This document shows, in pieces, positions 1 through 9,600 of a stretch of 17,500 bases of DNA (positions are counted from its first letter, which is position 1; each line of letters begins with the position of its first letter). The stretch is from contig NC_135566.1 of assembly GCF_964340395.1 (NCBI RefSeq), positions 12,920,001 to 12,937,500 on the forward strand, written 5' to 3'. This stretch comes from Glandiceps talaboti. Lineage: Eukaryota; Hemichordata; Enteropneusta; Spengelidae. A program made the translations under genes and the position numbers. Below the pieces are notes generated by a model. It was given only the letters and a program-made list of their open reading frames with translations, had not been told where the DNA came from and made no database searches.

Positions 1-479
1 AGGAGAAACATAGAAATAAGTAAGGCCACCCTAATGAATAATGTGTTTAAAGTTTAAATACAATTTAATTTAATTTAATTTAATTTACCGTGTTGTTCAA
101 AATTTAACAAAATAAAATAACTAATGTTTTCATCAAAACATAATGGTTTTATAATTCAACATGACTTTCAGGCTTCTACATTTGGACAAAGACTGTGTCG
201 AAAAGGATGTTCATAGAATTAGTTGCTGTTTTGCGCGTGAAATCATCGTCATACCGACCTCAAAATTATGTCCGACTGTTCACAAGACACAAGTACATGT
301 AACTTTACATACCACAGCAGCCTAAAGAGTGCTTATGGCGAAGTATAAAGTTACCTGTTAAATGAGCATTCTTACTTATTTGGACAATATTTGAGTTGTG
401 ATGACTGAAGTGTCCTCGGTTTAGTTTTAGAGGGTTTTATTGGAAGGAAATTGTGCAAAGCAGTGCATATTCAGTATTT
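1..479. other. Non-coding left flank with a short TTTAA-type repeat
   Basis: No open frame here looks like a protein, and no exon with good splice signals was found. The only structured item is a pentanucleotide array at 62-86, five copies of AATTT. The rest is AT-rich unique-looking DNA that runs up to the first copy of the dispersed repeat at 480. Confidence 0.55.
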
Positions 480-667
480 CAGGTACAGTCAACGAAGCTG
501 TTCTTGCAAAAAAACACGCAATTTTTCAGTGGGCGGGCAATTTTTTTTCCGAGTGGTAGCAGGAGGGGAGCAAACAAGGAAAAATTGTGGTGGGAAAGTC
601 CTGATTTTGATAGAGTGGGAGGGTAAAACATGGAATTGTGGGGGAGGGGCACACATTGTGTACGTCG
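480..667 (+). repeat. Dispersed repeat, copy A
   Basis: This segment is clearly related to 6283-6461 in the same orientation. Both begin with the same 19 bases (CAGGTACAGTCAACGAAGC). They then share blocks in the same order: GTGGGCGGGCAATTTTTT, GAGGGGAGCAAACAAGGAA, AAGTCCTGATTTTGATA, AAAACATGGA and a closing TACGTC. Small substitutions and indels separate the copies, so they are old relatives rather than a recent duplication. Similarity fades beyond both ends. No terminal repeats, tail or convincing coding frame is visible, so the family is unidentified; it could be a fragment of a non-autonomous mobile element. Confidence 0.8.
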
Positions 668-1385
668 AATTCCACTGCCACGGATTAAACCCGTGCTGGC
701 ATGGGGCTAAAGGTTTACACGCATCGAATTTGCGGTCATTACCAGTTTACTTGTAAACAGGGACGTCCTTATATCTGTACACAATACAAGCATAGAATCC
801 CAAAGTTGTGTTTTCTTTGTTGTATTTCGGCAAATAGGACACTGGGTCACTCATGTCCAACCAAGCACACTCGCTATTGTGTAAAATATTTGTCTTTCCC
901 TTTTGTCGGAAAGAAGGCGTAATTTTCCAAGGTGTCTTACTTGAAAGTGTTCTGTGTTTGAAAGCCATGCAACTCATACTGGGTCTATTGTTACTCTGTT
1001 TGCCCTGTAAAGGTGGTCTACCTTTTGTATTAGTGAAAGTACACTTAGTTAATAAATCTAACTGTATTCACGTTCGCGTTCTCAGGTCAGTGTGTGTTCG
1101 CATGTCAAGTGTACATAATGTGTAATCTGTTGGTTAATGATATTCTAGTAATGGAATTGTGTTAATATGTAAGGTATAACGCGCCTTTGGCAAATAACAA
1201 CAACGACAATGAGCTGTCATAAGGTATAGAGGGGATGTATTGTTACACGTAAAATCATATTTCATCGATTTTGTATAGTAGTCAAGAAGACAGACATTGA
1301 TACGTCGTAATACAGCATCTGCAGTCAGTGTTTTTTTTTTAAAAAGTCATGTAGTCAAAAACACTATCATACGTGAATGTTTCCA
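668..1385. other. Intergenic DNA, no gene recognised
   Basis: Short overlapping open frames on both strands (for example 853-1125 plus, 747-977 minus) share the same DNA and show no domain. The only protein-like detail is a hydrophobic stretch after an ATG at 967 (MQLILGLLLLCLPCKG), treated separately as a weak signal-peptide candidate. A T9 run occurs near 1331. Confidence 0.5.
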
Positions 1386-1752
1386 TAAAGTTCATCATTG
1401 TAAAGTGTTCATTATGGTGACGTGTTCATCATATAATTGTGAAGTGTTCATAGTTGTGAAGTTGTGAAGTGTTCAACATTGTGAAGTGTTCATCATTGTA
1501 AAGTGTTCATCATAGTGAAAGAGTCATCATTGTAAATGTTCATATTGTAAAGTGTTCATCATTGTGAAGTTTGTTCATTATTGGTGAGTGTTCATCATAG
1601 CGAAATGGTTATTGTAAAGTGTTCATCATTGTAAGTGTTCATATTGTAAAGTGTTCATCATTGTGAAGTGTTCATCATTGTAAGTGTTCATTATTGTTGA
1701 GTGTTCATCATAGTGAAGTGTTCATCATTGTGAAATGTTCATCATTGTGAAA
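1386..1752. repeat. 17-bp minisatellite, consensus GTGAAGTGTTCATCATT
   Basis: About 22 degenerate tandem units follow the consensus GTGAAGTGTTCATCATT. Common variants are GTAAAGTGTTCATCATT, the shorter GTAAGTGTTCATATT and units ending in CATA. Unit length varies from about 14 to 20 bases through small indels, and the most regular units lie at 1600-1750. The array has no sustained open frame. It ends abruptly at GTGAAATCTTCC near 1745-1756. Confidence 0.9.
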
Positions 1753-2151
1753 TCTTCCTCACATCACACGAACTTTTTATATGATTACTTATTTTGAAAT
1801 CAATTTTAGCAGTTTGTTATTGTTCATAAACTTACAATTGGAGCAACCTGTTGGTTCATGAATAAATTAACAAATATGTCTACCACGATATGGCACTACA
1901 TTACGACACTAAATTTTGAGTACCAAAAATTCGAAAAACACCCAAATAATCTTTGTTGACAATAGATCTTTGTGCGTATCCAACCACCTCTATCGACTTA
2001 TGTCGATACCAATCTGCTCCTGAAATAACCTTTAGTGTGCATTATGTGTACATTTATACTGACTTAGACGCAAATGTGGCCTATCCCAGGCACAGACAGA
2101 CTGCACTACAAACATCGTACCATCTCTTGTCAAACAGGCAGAAAGTTGTAT
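1753..2151. other. Intergenic DNA between two repeat arrays
   Basis: No exon, RNA gene or repeat was recognised. Open frames that start here (1953 and 2074) owe their length to the stop-free CT array that follows and are not credible genes. Confidence 0.5.
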
Positions 2152-2411
2152 ATTCTCTCTCTCTCTCCCTCCTCCCCCTCCCTCTCCCCTCCCTCCCTCA
2201 TCTCCCTCTCTCTCCCCCTCTCCCTCTCTCTCCCTCTCCCTCTCCCTCTCCCTCTCCCTCCCTTTCTCTCTCTCCCTCTCTCTCCCGCTCCCTCTTTCTT
2301 TCTCTTTCTCTCTCTCTCTATGTTAGGTGATTGTATTCTTGGTCTGTAACCTAGATCTCTCTCTCCCTCTCCCTCCCTTTCTCTCTCTCCCTCTCTCTCC
2401 CGCTCCCTCTT

Positions 2412-2449
<38 letters not shown>

Positions 2450-2473
2450 CCTTTCTCTCTCTCTCTCTCCCTC

Positions 2474-2516
<43 letters not shown>

Positions 2517-2517
2517 T

Positions 2518-2579
<62 letters not shown>

Positions 2580-2601
2580 CCTCTCTCTCTCTCCCTCTCC
2601 C

Positions 2602-2696
<95 letters not shown>

Positions 2697-2730
2697 GTTA
2701 GGTGATTGTATTCTGGGTCTGTAACCTAGA

Positions 2731-2817
<87 letters not shown>

Positions 2818-2854
2818 GTTAGGTGATTGTATTCTGGGTCTATAACCTAGATGT
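2152..2854. repeat. CT/CCT microsatellite with three copies of a 39-bp spacer
   Basis: Polypyrimidine (plus strand) tracts at 2152-2319, 2359-2694 and 2734-2815 are separated by a conserved 39-base spacer at 2320-2358, 2695-2733 and 2816-2854. The spacer starts ATGTTAGGTGATTGTATTCT and ends AACCTAGATCT (AACCTAGATGT in the last copy); the copies differ at only a few positions. The first tract contains CCT-rich interruptions, including a CCCGCTCCCTCTTT signature around 2285-2298 that recurs 115 bases later at 2400-2413. The last tract is almost pure CT. This points to tandem duplication of a spacer-plus-CT unit followed by slippage. Frames of SLSLSL or RERERE in this region are artefacts. Confidence 0.95.
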
Positions 2855-4476
2855 GTCAATGTGTGGAAAGTGTGACGTTTCACTCCTCCATACTTAAAAG
2901 ATTAAAATTAATGGGGAACTGCTTTTATGCATTGACAAATGTTTACGGCTGTACATGCCACCACATACGCACACACTTTAACATTTAGGATTTACATAAA
3001 CACCAATGAATCATTTACGCTGAATACACTATGAACTATTAGGAAGGTTTAACATCACCACTATTCACACAGACCCGAAACGCCTCTACCTAGGTTACGG
3101 TTTGGGTGTCTGCCCACACGAAACCTCAACTGATTCCAAACAAAGGCATTTGTCGCTTGTCTAGGCCTTCAGTTTTTACTATCTTATGTGAGGTGTAAAC
3201 GTGGCAAAACGTTCCAGTGGATTTAATACCACCTGTGTAAATAGGGCTAGCTAGCTATTAGGAACAGAACTGGAAGGGGTAAAGCAACTGAAACAACAAT
3301 GGCAATAAAAGACGTATTTTTGCAGTGCTTTTTCAAAGTAACAGAAACTCAGCACTGTAACTCTACAGATCTGATTAAAATTATCACAGTTACCATTTAA
3401 TTAGACATTCATATTTTGTAAGTAGGTGTGTGCAGTTCTTGCCCCCATTTAGTAGTTATGTATACGAATGCTAAAATGATTCAAATTTATCATAACGGTT
3501 TGCCAAAATAATGATGGATATTTGTATTGGCAAAAATCGCACTTTTATTTAAAACACATTTTGAGAAATTGTTAGATGACATCAGTAAGCTTTTCTCGAC
3601 AGGTGTATGTAGAAAGAGGTAAACAAAATGTGTACAGAGTTACTGTCTGAATGTATAAGTGTGGTGTAAACACGATATCAGACCACCAAATTGAGATATA
3701 CTGTAAGGCTGCATGCGTTCTCGAGGTGGCAATGACTTCTCTTCCATTGACTGTGTCACCACAGCCCATTTACAATGGGTGCACACTCTAGCCTCACCAC
3801 AAGGGAATGAACGCACTGCTATTTCATGGTTTACGTGTGCAATATCCATGAACCTTGGTTTCTTTGCAATTTGTTAGTTAATGCGTAGGCGGTTCTGGGG
3901 TGCTATACAGTGGTCTCGGGAGAGTGGTCAAGCGTACAGTACATGTAGCTTGCGTACTTAATTTGCATTCTGGAGATCTATAGTATTCCGGTCAACAGGT
4001 AGACGGGCGACTGTGGACATCTGTTTCATGTATACTGAATAGAATCACATTTATTCGAATAAACATTGTATTATGGGAATGCACAATTCAGTTGATTAAG
4101 GCCGTCGTTCACATATTTTCAAAACCATAACTACTACCGGACATTTTCATGTCAAGGCGAAATATTACACAGTGCTATAACACGATGACCTGTTGACGAT
4201 TGATTGTAGCAGAAGGTCATGTGAACTACCTTTGCTATGATCTTAAGAGTAGCTCTTATGTATTATATTGACCTCTTACAAACATTACTTATGTTCAGGA
4301 TGGCAGGGTGCCAGGAGAAGCGTTCATATCAATCATTCATGTCAACTAACTCTTGCCCATAATAAGCGAAAGTCGTGAGTTGCATGCAGAAAATGATAAC
4401 CCAATATCGTGGTGTGTTATGTGACTTGTTTACATTTAGGTCAATATGAAAGCCACGCAAAATACAATAATAAAAA
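2855..4476. other. Long intergenic stretch, nothing recognised
   Basis: Unique-looking AT-rich sequence. Short minus-strand frames at 3572-3849 overlap each other in different frames and have no recognisable motif. I saw no splice-flanked exon, tRNA-like box pair or tandem array. Confidence 0.45.
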
Positions 4477-4556
4477 GACAAACAAACAAACAAACAAACA
4501 AACAAACAAACACACACACACAAACAGACAAACAGACGGACAGACAAACAAACAAA

Positions 4557-4594
<38 letters not shown>

Positions 4595-4600
4595 AACAAT
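4477..4600. repeat. Compound AAAC / CA / AGAC microsatellite
   Basis: An AAAC array (about 4479-4510) passes into CA dinucleotides, then a mixed CAGA/AAAC segment (4522-4560), then a CA array of roughly 15 units (4561-4590) and a short AAAC tail. The Cys/Val-rich and Thr/Asn/Lys-rich frames across it are low-complexity artefacts. Confidence 0.95.
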
Positions 4601-5130
4601 AAACAAGCACAAATTATCTGCATGTATAACAGAAAGGAATAAGACTTGGTCCTCCTTATTTTTGTGTTTCTAATCGTAACACCTTAAACATGATTGTTTG
4701 AAGATAACATTAAAAAAAGGAAAAATTTGAATGTTTTAGAAATGGCAATTAAAGTTAGGGTAGTTTTCGCCCAGATACGCATTTGTGGTGACACACCGTC
4801 TTACCATGTACCTTCTCAGTGTGATGCTGATGATGTTTTTCTGATTCTGCCGTAGAGGGCGGTGATTTCAAAATTATTTTCATGAATCAAAGAAATACAG
4901 GGTCGGACGGCTAATTAGAAACAAGAATACAAATGGTCACCCTACTTGAAAAGCTCGAAGGTTACTTAGCTCACAGCTAGCTAAATGCCAAACAATTTAC
5001 GGAGTGACATGTACGGTGCTGAAAAAATCAATGAAAGAAATGGTCATTCTAATGCAGAACAACTAACTGACTCGAATTTTGATCTCCCACTATAGGTTTG
5101 TCTTAGGGTCTGGTCAGTCCATTAAATCGA
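4601..5130. other. Intergenic DNA, nothing recognised
   Basis: No exon, repeat family or RNA gene was recognised between the compound microsatellite and the G-rich tract. Confidence 0.45.
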
Positions 5131-5160
5131 GGTGGGGTGGGGTGGGGTGGGGGGAGGGGG
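5131..5160 (+). repeat. GGGGT tandem repeat with quadruplex potential
   Basis: Thirty bases are purely G with single T or A interruptions: repeated GGGGT followed by a G6 run, A, and a G5 run. At least four runs of four or more G lie one base apart, which satisfies the standard G-quadruplex pattern on the plus strand. Confidence 0.85.
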
Positions 5161-5252
5161 TCTATGTCAATGCCCAAGTCTACGACCACTCACAGCTGTA
5201 AAATAAAAACAACAACGACAACGGGTGAACAACACCATGAACAACATGATGA

Positions 5253-5265
5253 CCCCCCCCCCCCC
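5253..5265. repeat. C13 homopolymer
   Basis: Thirteen consecutive C residues lie about 90 bases after the G-rich tract at 5131-5160. Another G-rich run (G6-T-G3-T-G5) follows at 5461-5476. The stretch 5266-5645 holds nothing else I recognise. Confidence 0.9.
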
Positions 5266-5645
5266 TTCCATTTTTTTACATACCGGGTAACTTAATAAAT
5301 AAGTTTGACTGAGTCTCACATACATAATGTAACACGGTACCAATTCACATATCAGCACGTAATCACTATAGGTTGAAATGGTCAACAAAAGTTTAATAGC
5401 ATCGTGATGATAATAAAAGGTATGTGCGTATATATGTCTGATGCCTTTGTATGGGCCGTCGGGGGGTGGGTGGGGGTGGAGTTTGAGTTTGGTGTAGGGT
5501 TCTTCACATTGACGGTTTCGGTATACATATGACAATCTTTAGTGTATTCAGTAGCCTTGTACAGCTTTGTACAGCTGAGCTTAACGTGAGTTTTAGCAGT
5601 ATTTAAATAACATGTAGTGATTGTATGGTGGTACATGGTAAAGTA

Positions 5646-5943
5646 ATGTGTTCAGTTCCTGAACATATGTTAGAACACTTAATTGTAACAGATTTTGAAC
5701 GCAGTATATGTGTTCAATATAAATACTAGAATGCATGTGTTCAGATTTAGAACGCTGTTTTTATTTTTGAACGCATAAAATATGTTCAAAATCTTATAAA
5801 CTAGAACACTGTTGACGCATCTGAACACTGACGGTTTTTGAACACAAAGTAAGTGTTCAGAACAAGCAAATAGAACACATGCATTCTAGATCTGAACTCT
5901 AATGTGTTATGTATGGACACACACAACGCTACACTGAACACAT
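5646..5943. repeat. Possible fold-back element rich in GAAC/GTTC motifs
   Basis: A perfect 17-bp inverted repeat (CTAGAATGCATGTGTTC at 5726-5742; its reverse complement at 5873-5889) is nested inside an 11-bp one (ATGTGTTCAGT at 5646-5656; ACTGAACACAT at 5933-5943). Between them, about 15 GAAC or GTTC motifs occur in both orientations. Two are local palindromes: GTTCAG-TTC-CTGAAC at 5650-5664 and GTTC-A-GAAC at 5855-5863. I see no target-site duplication or coding capacity. It may be a degenerate MITE or other fold-back sequence, or a diverged inverted minisatellite. Confidence 0.5.
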
Positions 5944-6041
5944 GGGACGCGTCCGAAGCGTCAAAATCTTTAGAGTGATGGGTAATAGTACATGTAGCTG
6001 TGGCTGCTTGGCAAGTGTATTGATGCCAATCTACGTAGAAG

Positions 6042-6072
6042 CTCAGACCACTATAGTGGTCAGTGGTCTGAG
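6042..6072. repeat. Hairpin with an embedded 16-bp perfect palindrome
   Basis: CTCAGACCAC at 6042-6051 pairs perfectly with GTGGTCTGAG at 6063-6072 across an 11-base loop. The alternative pairing GACCACTATAGTGGTC at 6046-6061 is itself a perfect 16-bp palindrome. The same half-site therefore occurs three times, in two mutually exclusive stem arrangements. Confidence 0.8.
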
Positions 6073-6282
6073 GTAGAAGTGACAAAGGGCGTAGGTACGA
6101 ACTAACACTGCAGTTCAGACACGATAGTATGATGTGATTCTTAATCCAACAACACCTCCTATTAAGCACTTTCGAATTACCATAACCACACTGCCAATTT
6201 AGAAAACAGGGTGCCACCCCACATCTCAAGTCCACAGAGTACCCTAGGCAATAGAAACAGACTGGTCCCTTTGAATACTCTA

Positions 6283-6461
6283 CAGGTACAGTCAACGAAG
6301 CAGATGTTCTTACGCCATTGCTCGGTGGGCGGGCAATTTTTTGCCATTGGTAGCGGGAGGGGAGCAAACAAGGAAGAATAGCAGGGAAAAGTCCTGATTT
6401 TGATACAGCGGGAGGGGGAAAACATGGACTTGTGGGGAAGAGGCGCACATTGCATACGTCA
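6283..6461 (+). repeat. Dispersed repeat, copy B
   Basis: This is the second, direct copy of the element at 480-667, sharing the 19-base start CAGGTACAGTCAACGAAGC, the internal G-rich blocks and the TACGTC end. A 251-residue minus-strand open frame (5801-6556) runs across this copy. The equivalent strand of copy A does not keep a matching frame, which argues against coding function. Confidence 0.8.
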
Positions 6462-6662
6462 AAGTGAAGTGTTGGTATAGTGGAAAGCACAAACATTTTG
6501 AAGGTGGGAGTGGGTAATTCATTCACAATAATGGTAGGCAGTGGGCTGGCGGGCAAGTTGAAACCCAGAGGGAGGGAGTGGGCAGATATTGTTCACCACC
6601 AGTGGGAGGGAACATAAGAACAGCTAAACACCCTCCCCTCAATTTTTGTTGGGGGGGGGGGG
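6462..6662. repeat. G-rich degenerate blocks ending in G12
   Basis: After copy B, irregularly spaced G-rich blocks continue: GTGGGAGTGGG near 6505, GGGCTGGCGGGC near 6542, GAGGGAGGGAGTGGGC near 6570, GTGGGAGGGA near 6602, and a G12 homopolymer at 6651-6662. They resemble the GTGGGCGGG and GCGGGAGGGGG blocks inside the dispersed repeat. The element may extend this far in copy B or may have arisen from a degenerate G-rich minisatellite. Confidence 0.45.
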
Positions 6663-9600
6663 CGATTCTATTAAAAACGTGACTTTTGGTCTGAAACAAC
6701 ATATATCATGAATGAAAAACCACAAATCTGTGCGTTGGCTGAACCTGACTCTACGTTCGCGCGCACATTTACACGTACATGAACCTTCGCATCGGTATTA
6801 TTTGGGGGAATAGAGGAGTCCTGCAAGTTGATACATACATTGGGTAGATATATACCCGGAAGGTGAATTTTGCACGTAGTATGCCATAACAATAATGAAA
6901 TATCACCGATACATACGCGAAGATTTTTGGCGCTATATCATTCCCGAGGTCCTTATTTCTGTATTGAGTATATTGATCAGTCGACTTTTTCTTCTTCAAT
7001 TTTTGACCAGTGACAATTTTTGTGTCGAAAAAATCCTCCAGTCCCCTCCGTATCAAATGGTTTACCCCTTATTCAATAAAATGTCGTGTCATAGCAAGCA
7101 CCATGAGGTAAAGAGCTGAAGATGTTTTGTTATAGTGTAAATAGTATAGGGGTTGTATCACGTATATAGATAGTGTGAGGGTCAATCTAACCTATAAATA
7201 ATATCTTCGTTCCTAGAGTTACACTAATAACACGATTTTAAAATTGTTTTCTTTAAAAGTTACCTATTCCCGTATTCCGTGTTTTATATGTGATAGCCAC
7301 TCCCAATCTACTTTGTTTGTTGGTTTGCTTGTCCCTGGGCCGGCGAGATGAGTACCCATTTGACAAAAAAAACCCCTAGGCATGGCAGATCTCGGCTCAG
7401 TTCTCGCGAGATTTTCTGTACCTGTTCTCTATAAATCGTAGCAGTTTCTATAGAATGTCAAATTAATGTATTCAAAAAAATATTCAACTCACATTGTATT
7501 TTATAGGTAAATGGATTTTTTCTGAATTTAAAACTAGACCATAACATTTACACGATACTATCGCCAAAACATCAACATTCTCCCGACGTTTTAAGAAACA
7601 CATTAACTGTGGGAAGGGGAGGGGACATCGCGATGAGGAATGTGAATATTATGCATGGTGCTTACAACTGTCGGTGTTTTTTTTTTTACCCGGCGGCGAT
7701 GCGTGAACCATCCACAATGGTTTACCGTGTCCTCAATCGTACTCGTTGTTAAGAGAAAACGCAAATCTTGTCAGTCTTTATTATAGCTCTTTTAAAATGT
7801 GATCTACCAATCACAGAATAATCAGACACACATTCATGGCGACTAAATTCAATGGTAATTAAAGTAAGAGTAGTGTGTATCAGTATGTTAAGCTAGACTT
7901 TATATGTATTGTGTGTTCAACTTGCTTGTCATATACTCAGTGTACTAAAGTTGTTAGGCAGTCAAACTGTACGAGTATTTTAACGACCTCAACGATTCCA
8001 TTTACGTCGACTGCTTTGATGGGAGAAGTAGGTCTAATGACAAAGAGAATTTGAAGTCTTAAAAAGAGAGCTTTAATATATTGCATTCGTGTTCGCGTCC
8101 ATGCATATATTTACTTGTGGATTCTATTTATACATCTATTGATGTCCGTCTACCTTTGTATTGTGCTGTATTAGGGTCAAAAAGGTGTGCCCATACCTTT
8201 TTTTTGATTATTTGTGCTTGTTGTGGCATGATGCGCCATTCAACGGTTGTCCAGCGCCATGTCCACTTGCACCCAGTGTAGTCTGCAAGTTCAGCAGTTG
8301 CAAATGCAACGTAGAAACTTACCTAGCTATGTAACGAGAGACAGAGAGAGTTGTGCAAGTTGGCGAGGTTTGCTCACTTATCCACGTCTTGTAACGTAAG
8401 TGTTTTTACAGTCACGTGACCCATTTTTTCGAAACTTTTTTTTTAGCTACTTCTTGCTACCTTGATTGTTTCATAAGAATGTAAGGTGCTCAGTGAGACA
8501 TTTTTTGTGTAGGGACTTTGTTACAAGTACTTTGAAGTGTAGAAAGATTGCAATTCGTTTGATTTGAACAGTGCCACGACATGTTAATATTTCAGGGGAC
8601 AACGCAGAGAGAGGGGGAAAAAACCCATTGAAATGAAAACGAAATCTTGTCTCATGTTTTATAGAGAGAGGACATTTAGATGGAAAAATTAAGTTATATT
8701 TTTAAAAATCATGAAATTGCCTTTCTTGGGATTTTTTGGGTAGATTTTCGAGCACAAATTGTCATTTTCTGGGTGTTACTAGTGGTGACCTACATAAGAA
8801 ATAAGTGTTAAGGAACGTGTTACCAGGTAAACACCAGACAAATATGCAATATCTAACCAAATGTGACCAGTTACATGATCATTTACATACATATATGTAC
8901 ATCTAAGTAATTTGAATATAGTTCAGGAAGAAAGTAACTTAGTATATTGGTGTTTTAAAGGTTACGTTGGTATAGGAAAGTCGCTGTCTCTATGGCTACG
9001 CGATCGAGATGTTAGATTCTACTTAATTTTACAGAAAGTGACCCCACCTAGCATTGATGCAGCATCTACGCAGGTCAGTCTTGTAACGTGAGTTAATGAA
9101 TGTATGCGGACAACAATAGGTTGCCTCAACAAAAGGTCATGACACGATGAAAGGATGTCTGTGATTGAAGTGCTTCCAATCAAGAAGGACACGAAGACTT
9201 TCCCTTTGCAGGACAATCGGACGCTCACTCCCCTTTCTTCCATTTCAGATGAGTCTCCAGGGTAACGGCATTGTTCATATTTCAATTTTGCAAAGTAGAA
9301 TGGTGGTCATTATGAGGTGATACGCTTTATGAAAAGCGGTTTGATGGAGTGTAAGAAAAAAGAAGAAGCTTTCATTGACTTGGGTGACGCTAGATTGAAA
9401 AAAAATCGATCACTGAGTTGGTAGGTTGTCCACTTGACCCGCCTCTATACTGTAAAGGCTAACCAAAGTGGCATAATAAACGTTTGGCTATTTGAGTAGG
9501 CGATCACTGAATTTGAATGATAAAGAGTGGATTTTTAAGTGCTTTTGAAATGCCATATTTGCACACTGGTTCAGAATTAATTTATAGCCGATGTAACTCA

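Noticed and set aside
1953-2883. Ser/Leu/Pro-rich plus-strand and Arg/Glu minus-strand open frames
   Set aside because: They are translations of the stop-free CT/GA microsatellite, with no unique protein sequence of adequate length.
5801-6556. 251-codon open frame on the minus strand
   Set aside because: It is the longest ATG-started frame in the window, but it spans dispersed repeat copy B, the switchable hairpin and the edge of the fold-back region. It shows no domain, and the matching frame is not kept in repeat copy A.
7402-7411. TCTCGCGAGA palindrome, a motif linked to some vertebrate promoters
   Set aside because: A single 10-bp match without a nearby first exon, CpG-rich context or transcript evidence is not enough to call a promoter.
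8345-8398. Stretch ending in a strong GTAAGT donor-like site
   Set aside because: The frame just before it opens after a TAG with no ATG and no acceptor in view. It could be a non-coding first exon, but nothing else supports that.
9019-9285. 88-codon minus-strand open frame
   Set aside because: It has no recognisable domain, and its DNA also contains the plus-strand micro-exon candidate. No splice or start context supports it.
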